From Thermophilibacter provencensis (GTDB lineage Bacteria; Actinomycetota; Coriobacteriia; Coriobacteriales; Atopobiaceae), in assembly GCF_030372065.1 (NCBI RefSeq), contig NZ_JAUDEA010000008.1, forward strand, positions 1 through 64,000: DNA of 64,000 nucleotides. Reading direction: 5' to 3'. Positions 33,806 through 41,987 of the stretch are shown one piece after another. A model generated the notes under the pieces. It worked only from the letters and a program-made list of their open reading frames with translations. It searched no databases and had not been told where the DNA came from. The position numbers were made by a program, and so were the translations under genes. The number at the start of each line of letters is the position of its first letter. Position 1 is the first letter of the stretch.

Positions 33806-35146
33806 TTAGACGCCACCGTAGTAGTGCTCGCGCTCCCAGTCCGTGACGGCGGTGCAGAACTCCTCCCACTCGCGGCGCTTCTCGCGCACGAAGTAGGTGA
33901 AGATGTGGTCGCCGAGAACCTCGCGCATGAGCTCGGAGGACTCAAAGCGGTCGATGGCCTCGCCGAGGGTGCGCGGCAGGCGGCAGATCCCCTTGGCGGC
34001 GAGCTCGGCCTCGCTCAGGTTGAAGGTGTCGCACGTGGACTCCTCGGGCAGCGGGAGTCTCTCCTCGATGCCCTTGAGTCCGGCCGCGATGGTGACGGCG
34101 AGCGCCAGGTACGGGTTGGCCGTGGGGTCGGGGCTGCGCAGCTCGATGCGCGTGGCGATGTGCTTGCCGGGCTTGTGCGTGGGGATGCGCACGAGCGCGG
34201 AGCGGTTGCGGCGACCCCAGGTGGCATAGGTGGGCACCTCGCCCGTGGAGACAAAGCGCTTGTAGGAGTTGACCGTGGGGTTGGTGACCAGCGTGAACTC
34301 CGGGGCGTACTTGAGGATGCCCGCAATGTAGTGCTGCCCGATGTCGGAGAGGTGCGCGGGGTGGTGCTCCTTGGGGCCCCAGAAGAGGTTCTCGCCCTCG
34401 TGGTCGAGAAGGGACTGGTAGAGATACATCGCCGATCCCGGGGCGCTCGCGATGGGCTTGGGCATGAACGAGGCGAACATGCCCTGGCCCGCAGCCTCCT
34501 GCTTGATGACCAGGCGCGCCGTCATGATGTTGTCCGCGCAGCTCACGGCCTCGGTGAAGCGCAGCTCAACGCCGTTCTGGGACGGGCCGGCGGCGTGATA
34601 GGAGTACTGCACCGGGATGGACATCTTCTCCAAGGTGAGCGTGGTCTGGCGGCGCAGGTCGTTGGCGCGATCCATCGGCGTGAGGTCAAAGTAGCCGGCG
34701 GTGTCCAGCGGCACGGGATCGAGGTCGTTATCGAAGTAGAAGTACTCGATCTTGGGACCCACGTTGGGAACAAAGCCCTGCTCGTCGGCCTTCTCGAAGA
34801 CCTTGCGCAGGCAGCGGCGCGGGTCGCCGTCAAAGGGCTCGCGCGAGGGGGTGGAGACGTCGCAGAAGACGCGCGCCACGCCGGACTCCTTGGGACGCCA
34901 CGGGAGCAGCGCAAACGTGGCAGGGTCCGGGAAGGCCAGCATGTCCGACTCCTCAAGAGAGGCAAAGCCGTCAACGGCGGAGCCGTCAAAGCCAATGCCC
35001 TCCTCAAAGGCCTCCTCCAGCTCCTCCGGCGAGATGGCAAAGCACTTGAGGTTGCCAAGAACGTCCGTGAACCACAGCTGCACGAAGCGGATGTCGCGCT
35101 TCTCGACGGTGCGCAGGACGAAGTCGATGTCTTTCTCGGTGCTCAT
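33806..35146 (-). CDS. glnA: Glutamine synthetase type I
   Basis: The enzyme makes glutamine from glutamate, ammonia and ATP. The 446-residue length and motifs (GIGFDGSAVDGF, GPKIEYFYF, AGPSQNGVELRF, HKPGKHIATRIELRSPDP) match GSI-alpha as in Bacillus. The adenylylation loop with its Tyr, expected near residue 390 in GSI-beta, is replaced by NLSEAELAAKGICRLP, so control by adenylylation is unlikely and feedback or transcriptional control is expected. GGGGAGGACCTCGC precedes the ATG. Confidence 0.95.
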   Translation of the reverse strand: MSTEKDIDFVLRTVEKRDIRFVQLWFTDVLGNLKCFAISPEELEEAFEEGIGFDGSAVDGFASLEESDMLAFPDPATFALLPWRPKESGVARVFCDVSTPSREPFDGDPRRCLRKVFEKADEQGFVPNVGPKIEYFYFDNDLDPVPLDTAGYFDLTPMDRANDLRRQTTLTLEKMSIPVQYSYHAAGPSQNGVELRFTEAVSCADNIMTARLVIKQEAAGQGMFASFMPKPIASAPGSAMYLYQSLLDHEGENLFWGPKEHHPAHLSDIGQHYIAGILKYAPEFTLVTNPTVNSYKRFVSTGEVPTYATWGRRNRSALVRIPTHKPGKHIATRIELRSPDPTANPYLALAVTIAAGLKGIEERLPLPEESTCDTFNLSEAELAAKGICRLPRTLGEAIDRFESSELMREVLGDHIFTYFVREKRREWEEFCTAVTDWEREHYYGGV

Positions 35147-35232
35147 GCGAGGTCCTCCCCGGTGCGGACGCGAGCGGTTCATAGTCTTTCGTAGGTTCTC
35201 ACAGAAGTGTTTCGCCCCTGTTTCCCATTAGG

Positions 35233-35347
35233 AGCTGTAAAAGGGGGACGGGTTCTACCTCTCAGAGTTTTTGGGACAGGCCTCGAACAACACTCGAGGC
35301 CTGTCCCAAAAACTCTGAGAGGTAGAACCCGTCCCCCTTTTACAGCT
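35233..35347. repeat. 115-bp palindrome with 54-bp perfect arms
   Basis: Positions 35233-35286 and 35294-35347 are exact complements around ACAACAC. The right arm includes the CTG TAA end of the Cys-rich gene at 35340. Blocks AAAAGGGGGACGG, CTCTCAGAG and GGGACAGGCC match the palindromes at 4215 and 60551. On the other side lies the glnA promoter. Confidence 0.92.
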
Positions 35348-35540
35348 TGTTGAGGCGGTCCTCCACGTGGCTGAGCATATCCTTGGCAGCGGGGCACGGC
35401 GCACCGGTAACGTGCGCGGAGCAGCTCCCGCGGCTGCCGCAGTCCGAGCAGCCGTTGGCTTGAGACCGCACGATGGAGCGTACGGCAAGCACCAGCAGCA
35501 CCGCAATCACCGCTATGACAAGAAAATCGGTCGTACTCAC
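35340..35540 (-). CDS. FeoB-associated Cys-rich membrane protein
   Basis: The 66-residue protein has one N-terminal membrane helix (about 5-24) followed by CSDCGSRGSCSAHVTGAPC, the pattern of FeoB-associated Cys-rich proteins. Such proteins are thought to assist ferrous iron handling at the membrane. It starts with GTG behind GGAGGGAGCGGGAGC. It is not next to a feoB but opens the 35-49 kb metal block. A TTAACCTAAC sequence lies about 35 bases upstream. Confidence 0.82.
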   Translation of the reverse strand: MSTTDFLVIAVIAVLLVLAVRSIVRSQANGCSDCGSRGSCSAHVTGAPCPAAKDMLSHVEDRLNKL

Positions 35541-35669
35541 GCTCCCGCTCCCTCCGACAGCTGAAAAACCTCAGTGTTAACCTAACGCAACTATACCCAT
35601 TGCGTCATACTATACATGTTGGGCGGCGCCCGCCGCACAAACTCAGCATCGAGAAGGGACGTGTCTCCA

Positions 35670-36434
35670 ATGAACGACGATCAGACCATGCAGCTCGTCA
35701 TCGTCCGCCACGGCGAGTCCGAGTGGAACAAGCTCAACCTCTTCACCGGCTGGACCGACGTTGACCTCACCGACACCGGCCGCGAGGAGGCCCACGCGGG
35801 CGGCAAGGCCCTCAAGGAGGCCGGCTACGACTTCGACGTCTGCTACACCTCGCTGCTCAAGCGCGCCATCCACACGCTCAACTGCGTGCTCGACGAGCTC
35901 GACCGCAACTGGTTGCCCGTCACCAAGGCCTGGCAGCTCAACGAGCGCCACTACGGCGCCCTCCAGGGCCTGAACAAGGCCGACGCCGCTGCCGAGCACG
36001 GCGAGGACCAGGTCAAGATCTGGCGTCGCTCCTTTGACGTTCAGCCGCCCGCCCTCGAGCCCGGCGACGAGCGCGACCCGCACGTCCAGGAGATGTTCCG
36101 CGACGTACCCAAGGAGGACCTCCCCTACACCGAGTGCCTCAAGGACACCATCGCCCGCGCCTGGCCGTACTTTGAGCAGGAGATCAAGCCGCAGATGGAG
36201 GCCGGCAAGCGCGTGCTCATCGCCGCTCACGGCAACAGCCTGCGCGCCCTCGTCATGCAGTTCGAGAAGCTGACCCCCGAGGAGATCCTCGAGGTCAACA
36301 TCCCGACCGGCGTGCCGTGCGCCTACACCTTCGACAAGGACTGGAACGTCGTCGACAAGCACTACATCGGCGACCCGGCCACCATCGAGGCCAAGATCAA
36401 CGCCGTTGCCAACCAGGGCAAGGTCAAGAAGTAG
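35670..36434 (+). CDS. gpmA: 2,3-bisphosphoglycerate-dependent phosphoglycerate mutase
   Basis: The 254-residue enzyme interconverts 3- and 2-phosphoglycerate in glycolysis. It shows the phosphohistidine motif VIVRHGESEWN near residue 12, NERHYGALQGLNK, and the second catalytic His in IAAHGNSLRAL. The ATG at 35670 is chosen because GAAGGGA lies about 10 bases upstream; an ATG six codons later is an alternative. It is divergent from the Cys-rich gene. Confidence 0.95.
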   Translation: MNDDQTMQLVIVRHGESEWNKLNLFTGWTDVDLTDTGREEAHAGGKALKEAGYDFDVCYTSLLKRAIHTLNCVLDELDRNWLPVTKAWQLNERHYGALQGLNKADAAAEHGEDQVKIWRRSFDVQPPALEPGDERDPHVQEMFRDVPKEDLPYTECLKDTIARAWPYFEQEIKPQMEAGKRVLIAAHGNSLRALVMQFEKLTPEEILEVNIPTGVPCAYTFDKDWNVVDKHYIGDPATIEAKINAVANQGKVKK

Positions 36435-36461
36435 GCTGCGTTCGCCCCTGAGCGCGTAGAG

Positions 36462-36527
36462 AAGGCCCCCGGAGTTCCTACGAGAAGTGCGCTGCGCGAA
36501 ACTTCTCTCCGGAACCCCGGGGGCCTT
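36462..36527. terminator. Bidirectional terminator with inner GAGAAGT stem
   Basis: AAGGCCCCCGGAGTTCC pairs, with one mismatch, with 36511-36527. The loop holds an inner GAGAAGT/ACTTCTC stem around GCGCTGCGCGAA, the same inner element as the hairpins at 28396-28534. It lies between the convergent gpmA and flavodoxin genes. Confidence 0.85.
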
Positions 36528-36594
36528 GCGCGTTCCGGGTCGCGGGTCGCCGACCGCGGGCGGGATGCCGGCGGCGGGGCGGGCCGGCGGGGCG

Positions 36595-37023
36595 CTAGGC
36601 CTTAACGAGGGCCTCGGCGGCGGCCTTGAGCTCGGAGACGGCGGCAGCGTCGGACGCCAGGTTGGCGATGACCGCGGCGACCACGTTCACGCCAGCATCC
36701 TCCGCACCCTCCTTCCACGTGTCCATCCACTCTCCGGTCCCCCAGTCGTAGCTGCCGAACAGCACCACGGGCTTCTCGCCCAGCGCGTCCTTGCAGGCGT
36801 CCCAGACCGGCTCGAACTCGTCCGCCTCGAGCTCCTCGGCGCCCATGGCGGGGCAGCCGAAGGCCAGGGCGTCGTAGTCGGAGACCTCGTCTGCCGAGAA
36901 GTCGGCGACGGCGACGAGCCGCGCCGTGCCGCCCGCCTCGCCGACGCCCTCCTCGAGGGCGCGCGCCATCTCCTCGGTGTTGCCCGTGCTCGTCCAGTAC
37001 ACGATCGCGACGTTCTTGCCTAT
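36595..37023 (-). CDS. Flavodoxin, probable AUA start
   Basis: This is a short-chain flavodoxin. The FMN phosphate loop TSTGNTEEMA is near the N-terminus, and GCPAMGAEELE and GSYDWGTGEWMD form the other flavin loops. A GTG at 37002 is in frame but would cut off the first beta strand (GKNVAIVYW). An ATA at 37021-37023, five bases after AAAGGA, restores a normal flavodoxin N-terminus of 142 residues, so AUA initiation is my preferred reading. The product would shuttle electrons at low potential, often under iron shortage. DUF3793 is just upstream. Confidence 0.82.
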   Translation of the reverse strand: MGKNVAIVYWTSTGNTEEMARALEEGVGEAGGTARLVAVADFSADEVSDYDALAFGCPAMGAEELEADEFEPVWDACKDALGEKPVVLFGSYDWGTGEWMDTWKEGAEDAGVNVVAAVIANLASDAAAVSELKAAAEALVKA

Positions 37024-37059
37024 TGCGTTCCTTTCTCGCGCGGCCGGTGGCCGCAGCCC

Positions 37060-37794
37060 TTATGCCGCTCCCATCCGCAGCAGCTCCCGCATGGGGACCC
37101 CCGCGGAGAAAAGCCTCTTGACGTGGCTATCCGCCCGGTCCAGCTCCTCGAAGCGCCGCCGGGCGGCACGCACGTCCCCGTAGACCTTCCACCTGCCGCA
37201 CGCCGCGGCGTTGCGGCCGCCGTCGGCCAGGAACCCCTCGACGTCCTCGACCGGGTATCCCAGGACGATCCCCACCTCGTGCGGGAAGGGGCGCCGACCG
37301 GCGTAGTATGAGCGGAGAAGCCCGGCGAGCCTGGAGACGAGGGACGCGGGGTCGCCCGGGAGCCCGCGGCGCGCCAGGAAGCGGCGGACCTCCCGCTCGG
37401 CGAGAAGAACCTCGACGAGCTCGGGCCTCCAGACGAGCAGCATGACGCGCTCGCCGCGCCACCCGAGGCACGAGATGCGAAGCCCCAGCGGGCGCGTCTG
37501 CCCCGCATAGACCGAGAGCAGCCGCGCGACGAGGCGGCGCGGGTGCGGTGTACTCGGCTCGCGTGGCGCCGCGACCGCCGCGCGTGTCGCGTCCGCCGTG
37601 CGTGCCGCCGCGCCCGCGGTGTCCGTCGCATCCGTCGTGCGCGGCCTGAAGCCAAAGACCGCAGCGGGCTTGCGACCCGCCATCACCAGACCGGCCTGGC
37701 ACACGAGGCATCGGACGAGCTGAGCCTCGAGGAGCTCCTCGGGCGTCGCAGCCATCCCGAGGCCGACCGCGCTGCTGTCCATGCCCTGTCCCAC
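37060..37794 (-). CDS. DUF3793 protein
   Basis: The 244-residue protein matches the DUF3793 pattern: an N-terminal half ending in a helical segment and the C-terminal block LGYPVEDVEGFLADGG, GRWKVYGDVRAARRRFEELD. Family members are usually next to flavodoxin and iron genes; biochemical function is unknown. A CxxC (RCLVCQ) lies near residue 30. It starts with GTG behind AAAAGGAGACGGAC. A GTTAG-N6-CTAAC box lies 15 bases upstream. It likely forms an operon with the flavodoxin gene. Confidence 0.82.
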   Translation of the reverse strand: MGQGMDSSAVGLGMAATPEELLEAQLVRCLVCQAGLVMAGRKPAAVFGFRPRTTDATDTAGAAARTADATRAAVAAPREPSTPHPRRLVARLLSVYAGQTRPLGLRISCLGWRGERVMLLVWRPELVEVLLAEREVRRFLARRGLPGDPASLVSRLAGLLRSYYAGRRPFPHEVGIVLGYPVEDVEGFLADGGRNAAACGRWKVYGDVRAARRRFEELDRADSHVKRLFSAGVPMRELLRMGAA

Positions 37795-37808
37795 GTCCGT
37801 CTCCTTTT

Positions 37809-37824
37809 GTTAGATGACACTAAC
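37809..37824. promoter_or_regulatory. GTTAG-N6-CTAAC box before DUF3793/flavodoxin
   Basis: GTTAGATGACACTAAC is a perfect 5-bp dyad with 6-bp spacing, directly upstream of the DUF3793 ribosome site. Identical half-sites with the same spacing occur at 40098 and 48171. Probably a metal-regulator operator. Confidence 0.7.
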
Positions 37825-38109
37825 TTCAGTCGATAAAGTACGCCATGGTTTACTCGTTGTCCAGAGAGGGCTGGCTGAGACTCGCTTGCCCATGCTCGAG
37901 GGCTGAAAGCGCAGCAAAGACGCAGCAGACAGACACGCCGGCAGCTGACGCCACACACAAAGGCGCCACCTGCCGCAGAGGGGGTTGGCAGGTGGCGCGA
38001 AGGTGCGCCGTTCGCGGCGGGGAGAGGATCCGCCGCTTGGGCAGGGTTAAACGCACTGCGCCGGTCCGAGACGCTGTCGCTTCGAGTCGCTTGTTCTTCT
38101 CGGCGCATA

Positions 38110-38125
38110 GTTAGAATAGGTTAAC
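38110..38125. promoter_or_regulatory. GTTAG-N6-TTAAC box
   Basis: GTTAGAATAGGTTAAC matches the GTTAG-N6-CTAAC dyad with one mismatch. It lies about 300 bases upstream of the DUF3793 start; the gene it serves is unclear. Confidence 0.5.
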
Positions 38126-38141
38126 TTGCTTCGAATCCCTA

Positions 38142-38161
38142 GTGTAAACCTAGGTTAACAC
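38142..38161. promoter_or_regulatory. Extended dyad GTGTAAACCTAGGTTAACAC
   Basis: A 20-bp near-perfect palindrome (one mismatched pair) centred on CCTAGG lies 17 bases after the preceding box. Its arms resemble DtxR-family half-sites. Confidence 0.55.
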
Positions 38162-38293
38162 ACTTTCTTCACAACTTGCCCGAGGCTGGTCACCTAGGTC
38201 TGTCCCACTTAGGGACAGGGACCTTTTGGGACAGCGGCGCACGCCGCGAGGCAACCGGGCGGCGCCCACGCAGCGGCGGCGCGGCCGCGCGCC

Positions 38294-39103
38294 CTACCCC
38301 AACGCCACGTCGAGCACCATCATCACCACAAAGCCGGCGATAAACCCGAGCGTGCCCACGTTGGAGTGCTCGCCGAGATGCGCCTCGGGGATGAGCTCCT
38401 CCACCACCACATAGATCATCGCGCCCGCGGCAAAGGCCAGAAGCCATGGCATATATGGGGCAATCCAGCCGCTGGCCAGCACCACCGCCACGCCGAAGAC
38501 CGGCTCCACGATGCCGGAGAGGCTGCCGGCGAGAAAGGCGCGCCTGCGGCTCATGCCCTCGCGCGCGAGCGGCAGGGAGATCGCCGCGCCCTCCGGGAAG
38601 TTCTGCAGGCCGATGCCCATCGCCAGCGCCACGGCCATGCCGAGGTAGGCTTCCCCCGCCGCGCCCGAAGACTGCGCCGCCATCGCAAACAGCAGCCCCA
38701 CCGACATTCCCTCGGGGATGTTGTGCAGCGTCACCGCGGATACCAGAAGCGTCGTGCGCTTCCACCCGGAGGGCACGCCCTCGGGCTCCTCGGCGTCCGC
38801 GTGCAGGTGCGGCAGGAAGGTGTCGAGCGCCATTAGGAAGGCCACGCCCAGGACGAAGCCGCCCGCGGCGGGCAGCCATCCCGGGACGCCCTGGGCCTCG
38901 GCCTGTTCGATCGCTGGGTTGAGCAGCGACCACACGCTCGCCGCCACCATGACGCCCGCGGCAAAGCCGAGGAAGATGTGGTGCATGAGCTTGCGCTCGG
39001 ATCGGAAGAAGAACACCACCGCCGAGCCCGCCGTGGTCATGATCCACGTGAAGCCGCAGCCGAGCGCCGCCCACGTGAACGCCTGCGGGATGTTGTCGAC
39101 CAT
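38294..39103 (-). CDS. ZIP-family metal transporter
   Basis: The 269-residue protein has about eight membrane helices with the metal-binding helix 4 motif HNIPEGMSVG and helix 5 motif NFPEGAAISLP, plus a His/Glu loop (LPHLHADAEEPEG). ZIP proteins bring Zn(II), Fe(II) or Mn(II) into the cytoplasm; ZupT-like broad specificity is likely. The ATG at 39103 follows CCAGGAGGGCAC. Its place in the iron block is consistent with metal import. Confidence 0.9.
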   Translation of the reverse strand: MVDNIPQAFTWAALGCGFTWIMTTAGSAVVFFFRSERKLMHHIFLGFAAGVMVAASVWSLLNPAIEQAEAQGVPGWLPAAGGFVLGVAFLMALDTFLPHLHADAEEPEGVPSGWKRTTLLVSAVTLHNIPEGMSVGLLFAMAAQSSGAAGEAYLGMAVALAMGIGLQNFPEGAAISLPLAREGMSRRRAFLAGSLSGIVEPVFGVAVVLASGWIAPYMPWLLAFAAGAMIYVVVEELIPEAHLGEHSNVGTLGFIAGFVVMMVLDVALG

Positions 39104-39199
39104 GTGCCCTCCTGGAGAAGTCCGGCGAGGCCCCGCCGTCGTCGGCCCGCATGCGGCGCGCTCCTTCGCCGGCGCGACAAGTACCGTCAAACAGTACCA

Positions 39200-40092
39200 T
39201 TATCTGTCAAAAGGGGACGGGTCCGTTTTCGCTGTCAAAACGGACCCGTCCCCTTTTTGCAGCGAAAACGGACCCGTCCCCTTTTGACCGCCGTCCCCTT
39301 TTGACCGCCAGGCGCGCGGGTAGCCCACGGCGCTCGCAACCTCGGCCACGCTCACCGACGCCACCTCGAGCAGGTTTGCCGCCCGCTCCATGCGCGCGCG
39401 GCGCACGTAGGCGCCCAGGCCCTCGCCAGTCTCCGCCCGGAAGGCCGCGCACAGCCTCGAGCGGCTCGTGAGCAGGTCGCGCGCGATCCCGTCGAGGGTG
39501 AGGCTCTCCCCCAGGTGCTGCGCCACGTGATGGCGCGCCGCGCACACGAGCCGCGCCTGCTCGAGCGTGCCGGCCGCCGCCTCGGCGCGCTCGCGCTCCT
39601 CGTGCCAGACGAGCGCCACCTCCGCCGCGCGCCCCATCTGCCGCATCACCTGACCCTCGTCCGCCAGCGCTCCCCCGAAAAGCGGCGTCACGGCGCGCAG
39701 GAGCGCGTCGAGCGCGGCCGCAACCTCGCCCGTGCACGTCTCCCCCACGCCATAGACGAGCTCGCGGGCTGCGTCGCGCCGCGCGCCCTCGAGGCGCCCG
39801 AGCCACTCGGGCAGCAGCGTCATCGAGACCGCGTCCTGCACCGAGCCTGCGCGCAGGGGGTAGGTGCGCTCTGAGCGGTCCTGCCCGAAGACCGCCACGC
39901 CGCCGCCCGCCCGGCGCCCGGCCGGCGCGCCGCCCCCGCGACGGCCACGCGCGCCGCCAGCAGCGCCGCGCCGCGGCGCCGCAGCTCCACGCCGAACTGC
40001 TCGACCTGCGCCATGTAGAGCTCCGAGAGCTCCGCCCACTTTCGAATCCGTCCCAATCTCGCTCCCCGGAACGCCCCGCCGAACACGCCCAT
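39200..40092 (-). pseudogene. AraC-family regulator, frameshifted and 3'-truncated
   Basis: The coding signal starts at ATG 40092 (MGVFGGAFRGARLGRIRKWA) and must change frame near 39932-39936, a run of five G on the minus strand, to continue into VAVFGQDRSERTYPL and an AraC DNA-binding domain (LTLDGIARDLLTSRSRLCAA, VAEVASAVGYP). The second HTH breaks off after GYPRAW and the last 20 or so residues come from the GGGACGGGTCCG repeat at 39206-39307. It resembles YbtA-type regulators beside YbtPQ-type transporters. A single-base sequencing error may explain the frameshift, but not the lost C-terminus. Confidence 0.75.
39206..39307. repeat. AAAAGGGGACGGGTCCG inverted repeat cluster
   Basis: A 28-bp perfect inverted pair (39207-39234 and 39260-39287) encloses a third copy at 39234-39257. 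Short CCGTCCCCTTTTGACCGC copies follow. It forms the 3' end of the damaged araC reading frame. The same GCGAAAACGGACCCGTCCCC block occurs at 45384. Confidence 0.85.
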
Positions 40093-40097
40093 AGTAA

Positions 40098-40113
40098 GTT
40101 AGTCAGTGCTAAC
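40098..40113. promoter_or_regulatory. GTTAG-N6-CTAAC box before the ABC gene
   Basis: GTTAGTCAGTGCTAAC is a perfect dyad between the divergent araC remnant (start 40092) and ABC gene (start 40143), placed to control both. Confidence 0.7.
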
Positions 40114-40142
40114 AAACAACCGAGAAGAACCGGGAGGCATCT

Positions 40143-41926
40143 ATGTCCAAGCAACCTGGGCCCGTCGGGCGCCTGCTCGCCTTCGCCGGGCCGCGGCGCG
40201 CGCTCACCTATCTTGGCCGCGCGCCCTCCGCCGTCTCCATGCTCGTGAGCTTTGGCCCCTACCTCTGCATCTGGCTGGTGGCACGCGAGCTCATCTCCAT
40301 CGAGCCCGACTGGGGCGCCGCGACCGGCATCGCGGGCCTGGGGTGGCGCGCGCTCGGGCTCTCCGTGCTCTCCATCCTGCTCTACTTCGCGGGCCTCATG
40401 TGCACGCACCTCGCCGCCTTCCGCACCGCGGCGAACATGCGCAAGGCAGCCACGGAGCACCTCATGCACACGAGCCTGGGCTACTTCGACGACCATGCCT
40501 CGGGCGCACTGCGCCGCGTCGTGGACGGCTGCGCCGCCGAGACCGAGGGGCTTCTCGCACATAAGCTCCCTGACACCGCAGGCAGCATTGCCATGATCGT
40601 CGGCATGCTCGCGCTCTTCTTCGTCTTTGACTGGCGCCTGGGGCTCGCGTGCCTCGCGTCGGTGGTCATCTCGCTGGCGTGCATGCTCTACATGATGGGC
40701 GGCCGCGGCATGGACTTCATGACCCGCTACCAGGGCGCGCTCGTCAAGATGAACAAGACCGGCACCGAGTACGTGCGCGGCATCCCCGTGCTCAAGGTGT
40801 TCCAGGCCACGGTCCGCTCCTTCCGCGCCTTCCACGACGCCATCGAGGAGTTCACGCGCCTCGCCCAGGACTATGCCGTGAAGTGGTGCCAGGTGCCGCA
40901 GTCGCTCTCGCTCACGGTCATCAACTGCGTGGCGGCGTTCCTGGTGCCCGCCGCCATCCTCGTCGCGCCCGGCGAGGGGGACTTCGCCGCGTTTCTCGCC
41001 AACTTCGCGTTCTACACGATCTTCTCGGCCGTGATCCCCACCGCGATGACGCGCGTGATGTTCATGTCCGAGGCCTTCCAGTCGGCGGCGGACGCCGTCA
41101 GCCGCGTGGACGAGGTGCTCGCGGCGCCCGTGATCGAGGGGCCCGCCGCGCCGCAGACGCCCCGCGACGCCTCCGTCGAGCTGCGCGACGTGAGCTTCAC
41201 CTACCCCGGCGCCGAGGCGCCCGCGCTCGACCACGTGAGCGTCACGGTGCCCGCGGGCTCGACGGTCGCCCTGGTGGGCCCCTCCGGCGGCGGCAAGACC
41301 ACGGCCGCCTCGCTCGTGCCGCGCTTCTGGGACGTGGGCGCGGGATCGGTGCTGGTGGGCGGCGTGGACGTGCGACAGATGGACCCGCACGTCCTCATGG
41401 AGCAGGTGGCCTTCGTCTTCCAGGCAAACTGCCCGTTCAAGGCCAGCGTGCTGGAGAACGTCCGCGCCGCGCGCCCGGACGCCACCCGCGAGGAGGTCCT
41501 GGAGGCGCTCTCCGCCGCGCGGTGCGACGACATCGTAGCCAAGCTCCCCGACGGCATCGACACGGTGGTGGGCGCCGGCGGCGTCTACCTCTCCGGCGGC
41601 GAGGTCCAGCGCCTCATGATCGCCCGTGCGATTCTCAAGCGCGCCCCGATCGTGGTGCTCGACGAGGCAACGGCCTTCGCGGACCCGGAGAACGAGGCGC
41701 GCATTCAGGCCGCCTTCAGGCGCCTCGCGCGCGGGGCGGACGGCAGCCGCCGCACCGTGCTCATGATCGCCCACCGGCTCTCCACCGTGCGCGGCGCCGA
41801 CAAGATCTGCGTGCTCGACGGCGGGCGCATGGTCGAGCAGGGCTCGCCGGCGGAGCTTCTCGCGGCCGGGGGGCGTTCGCGCGCATGGTGGAGCTGCAGC
41901 GCGCGGGGGAGGACTGGACGCTGTAG
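40143..41926 (+). CDS. YbtQ-like ABC transporter half, frameshift near the 3' end
   Basis: The protein fuses a six-helix ABC membrane domain (about 1-330) to an ATPase domain: Walker A GPSGGGKTT, signature LSGGEVQRLMIARA and DEATAFADPENE, a sequence typical of siderophore-related YbtPQ/IrtAB transporters. After PAELLAAGG the frame breaks in a run of six G (41868-41873); one more G restores the expected ending FARMVELQRAGEDWTL and a stop at 41926. Without it translation would run into the antisense of the ATPase gene. Only one half-transporter is present. The start follows CCGGGAGGCATCT. Confidence 0.82.
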
Positions 41927-41929
41927 GCC

Positions 41930-41986
41930 GCGGCGGGCGCGCGGGGCGGGTGCCGGGCGCGCCGGCGCGCGGCCCGCCCGCGCCCC
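41930..41986. terminator. GC-rich bidirectional hairpin
   Basis: GGGCGGGTGCCGGG and CGGCCCGCCC can pair around CGCGCCGGCGCG between the convergent ABC and P-type ATPase genes. There is no T run. Confidence 0.45.
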
Positions 41987-41987
41987 C

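Larger units (their letters stand above)
37825..38293. other. Gap with hairpins and dyads, no gene seen
   Basis: This 469-base stretch has no supportable gene. It holds a perfect 12-bp hairpin (GCGCCACCTGCC, 37963-37998), the dyads at 38110 and 38142, and CTGTCCC/GGGACAG repeats at 38200-38234 that may terminate the ZIP gene. Confidence 0.6.

Noticed and set aside
38105-38150. TTCGAATCCC looks like a tRNA T-loop
   Set aside because: The flanking bases do not pair as a T stem, and no anticodon or acceptor stem can be folded upstream.
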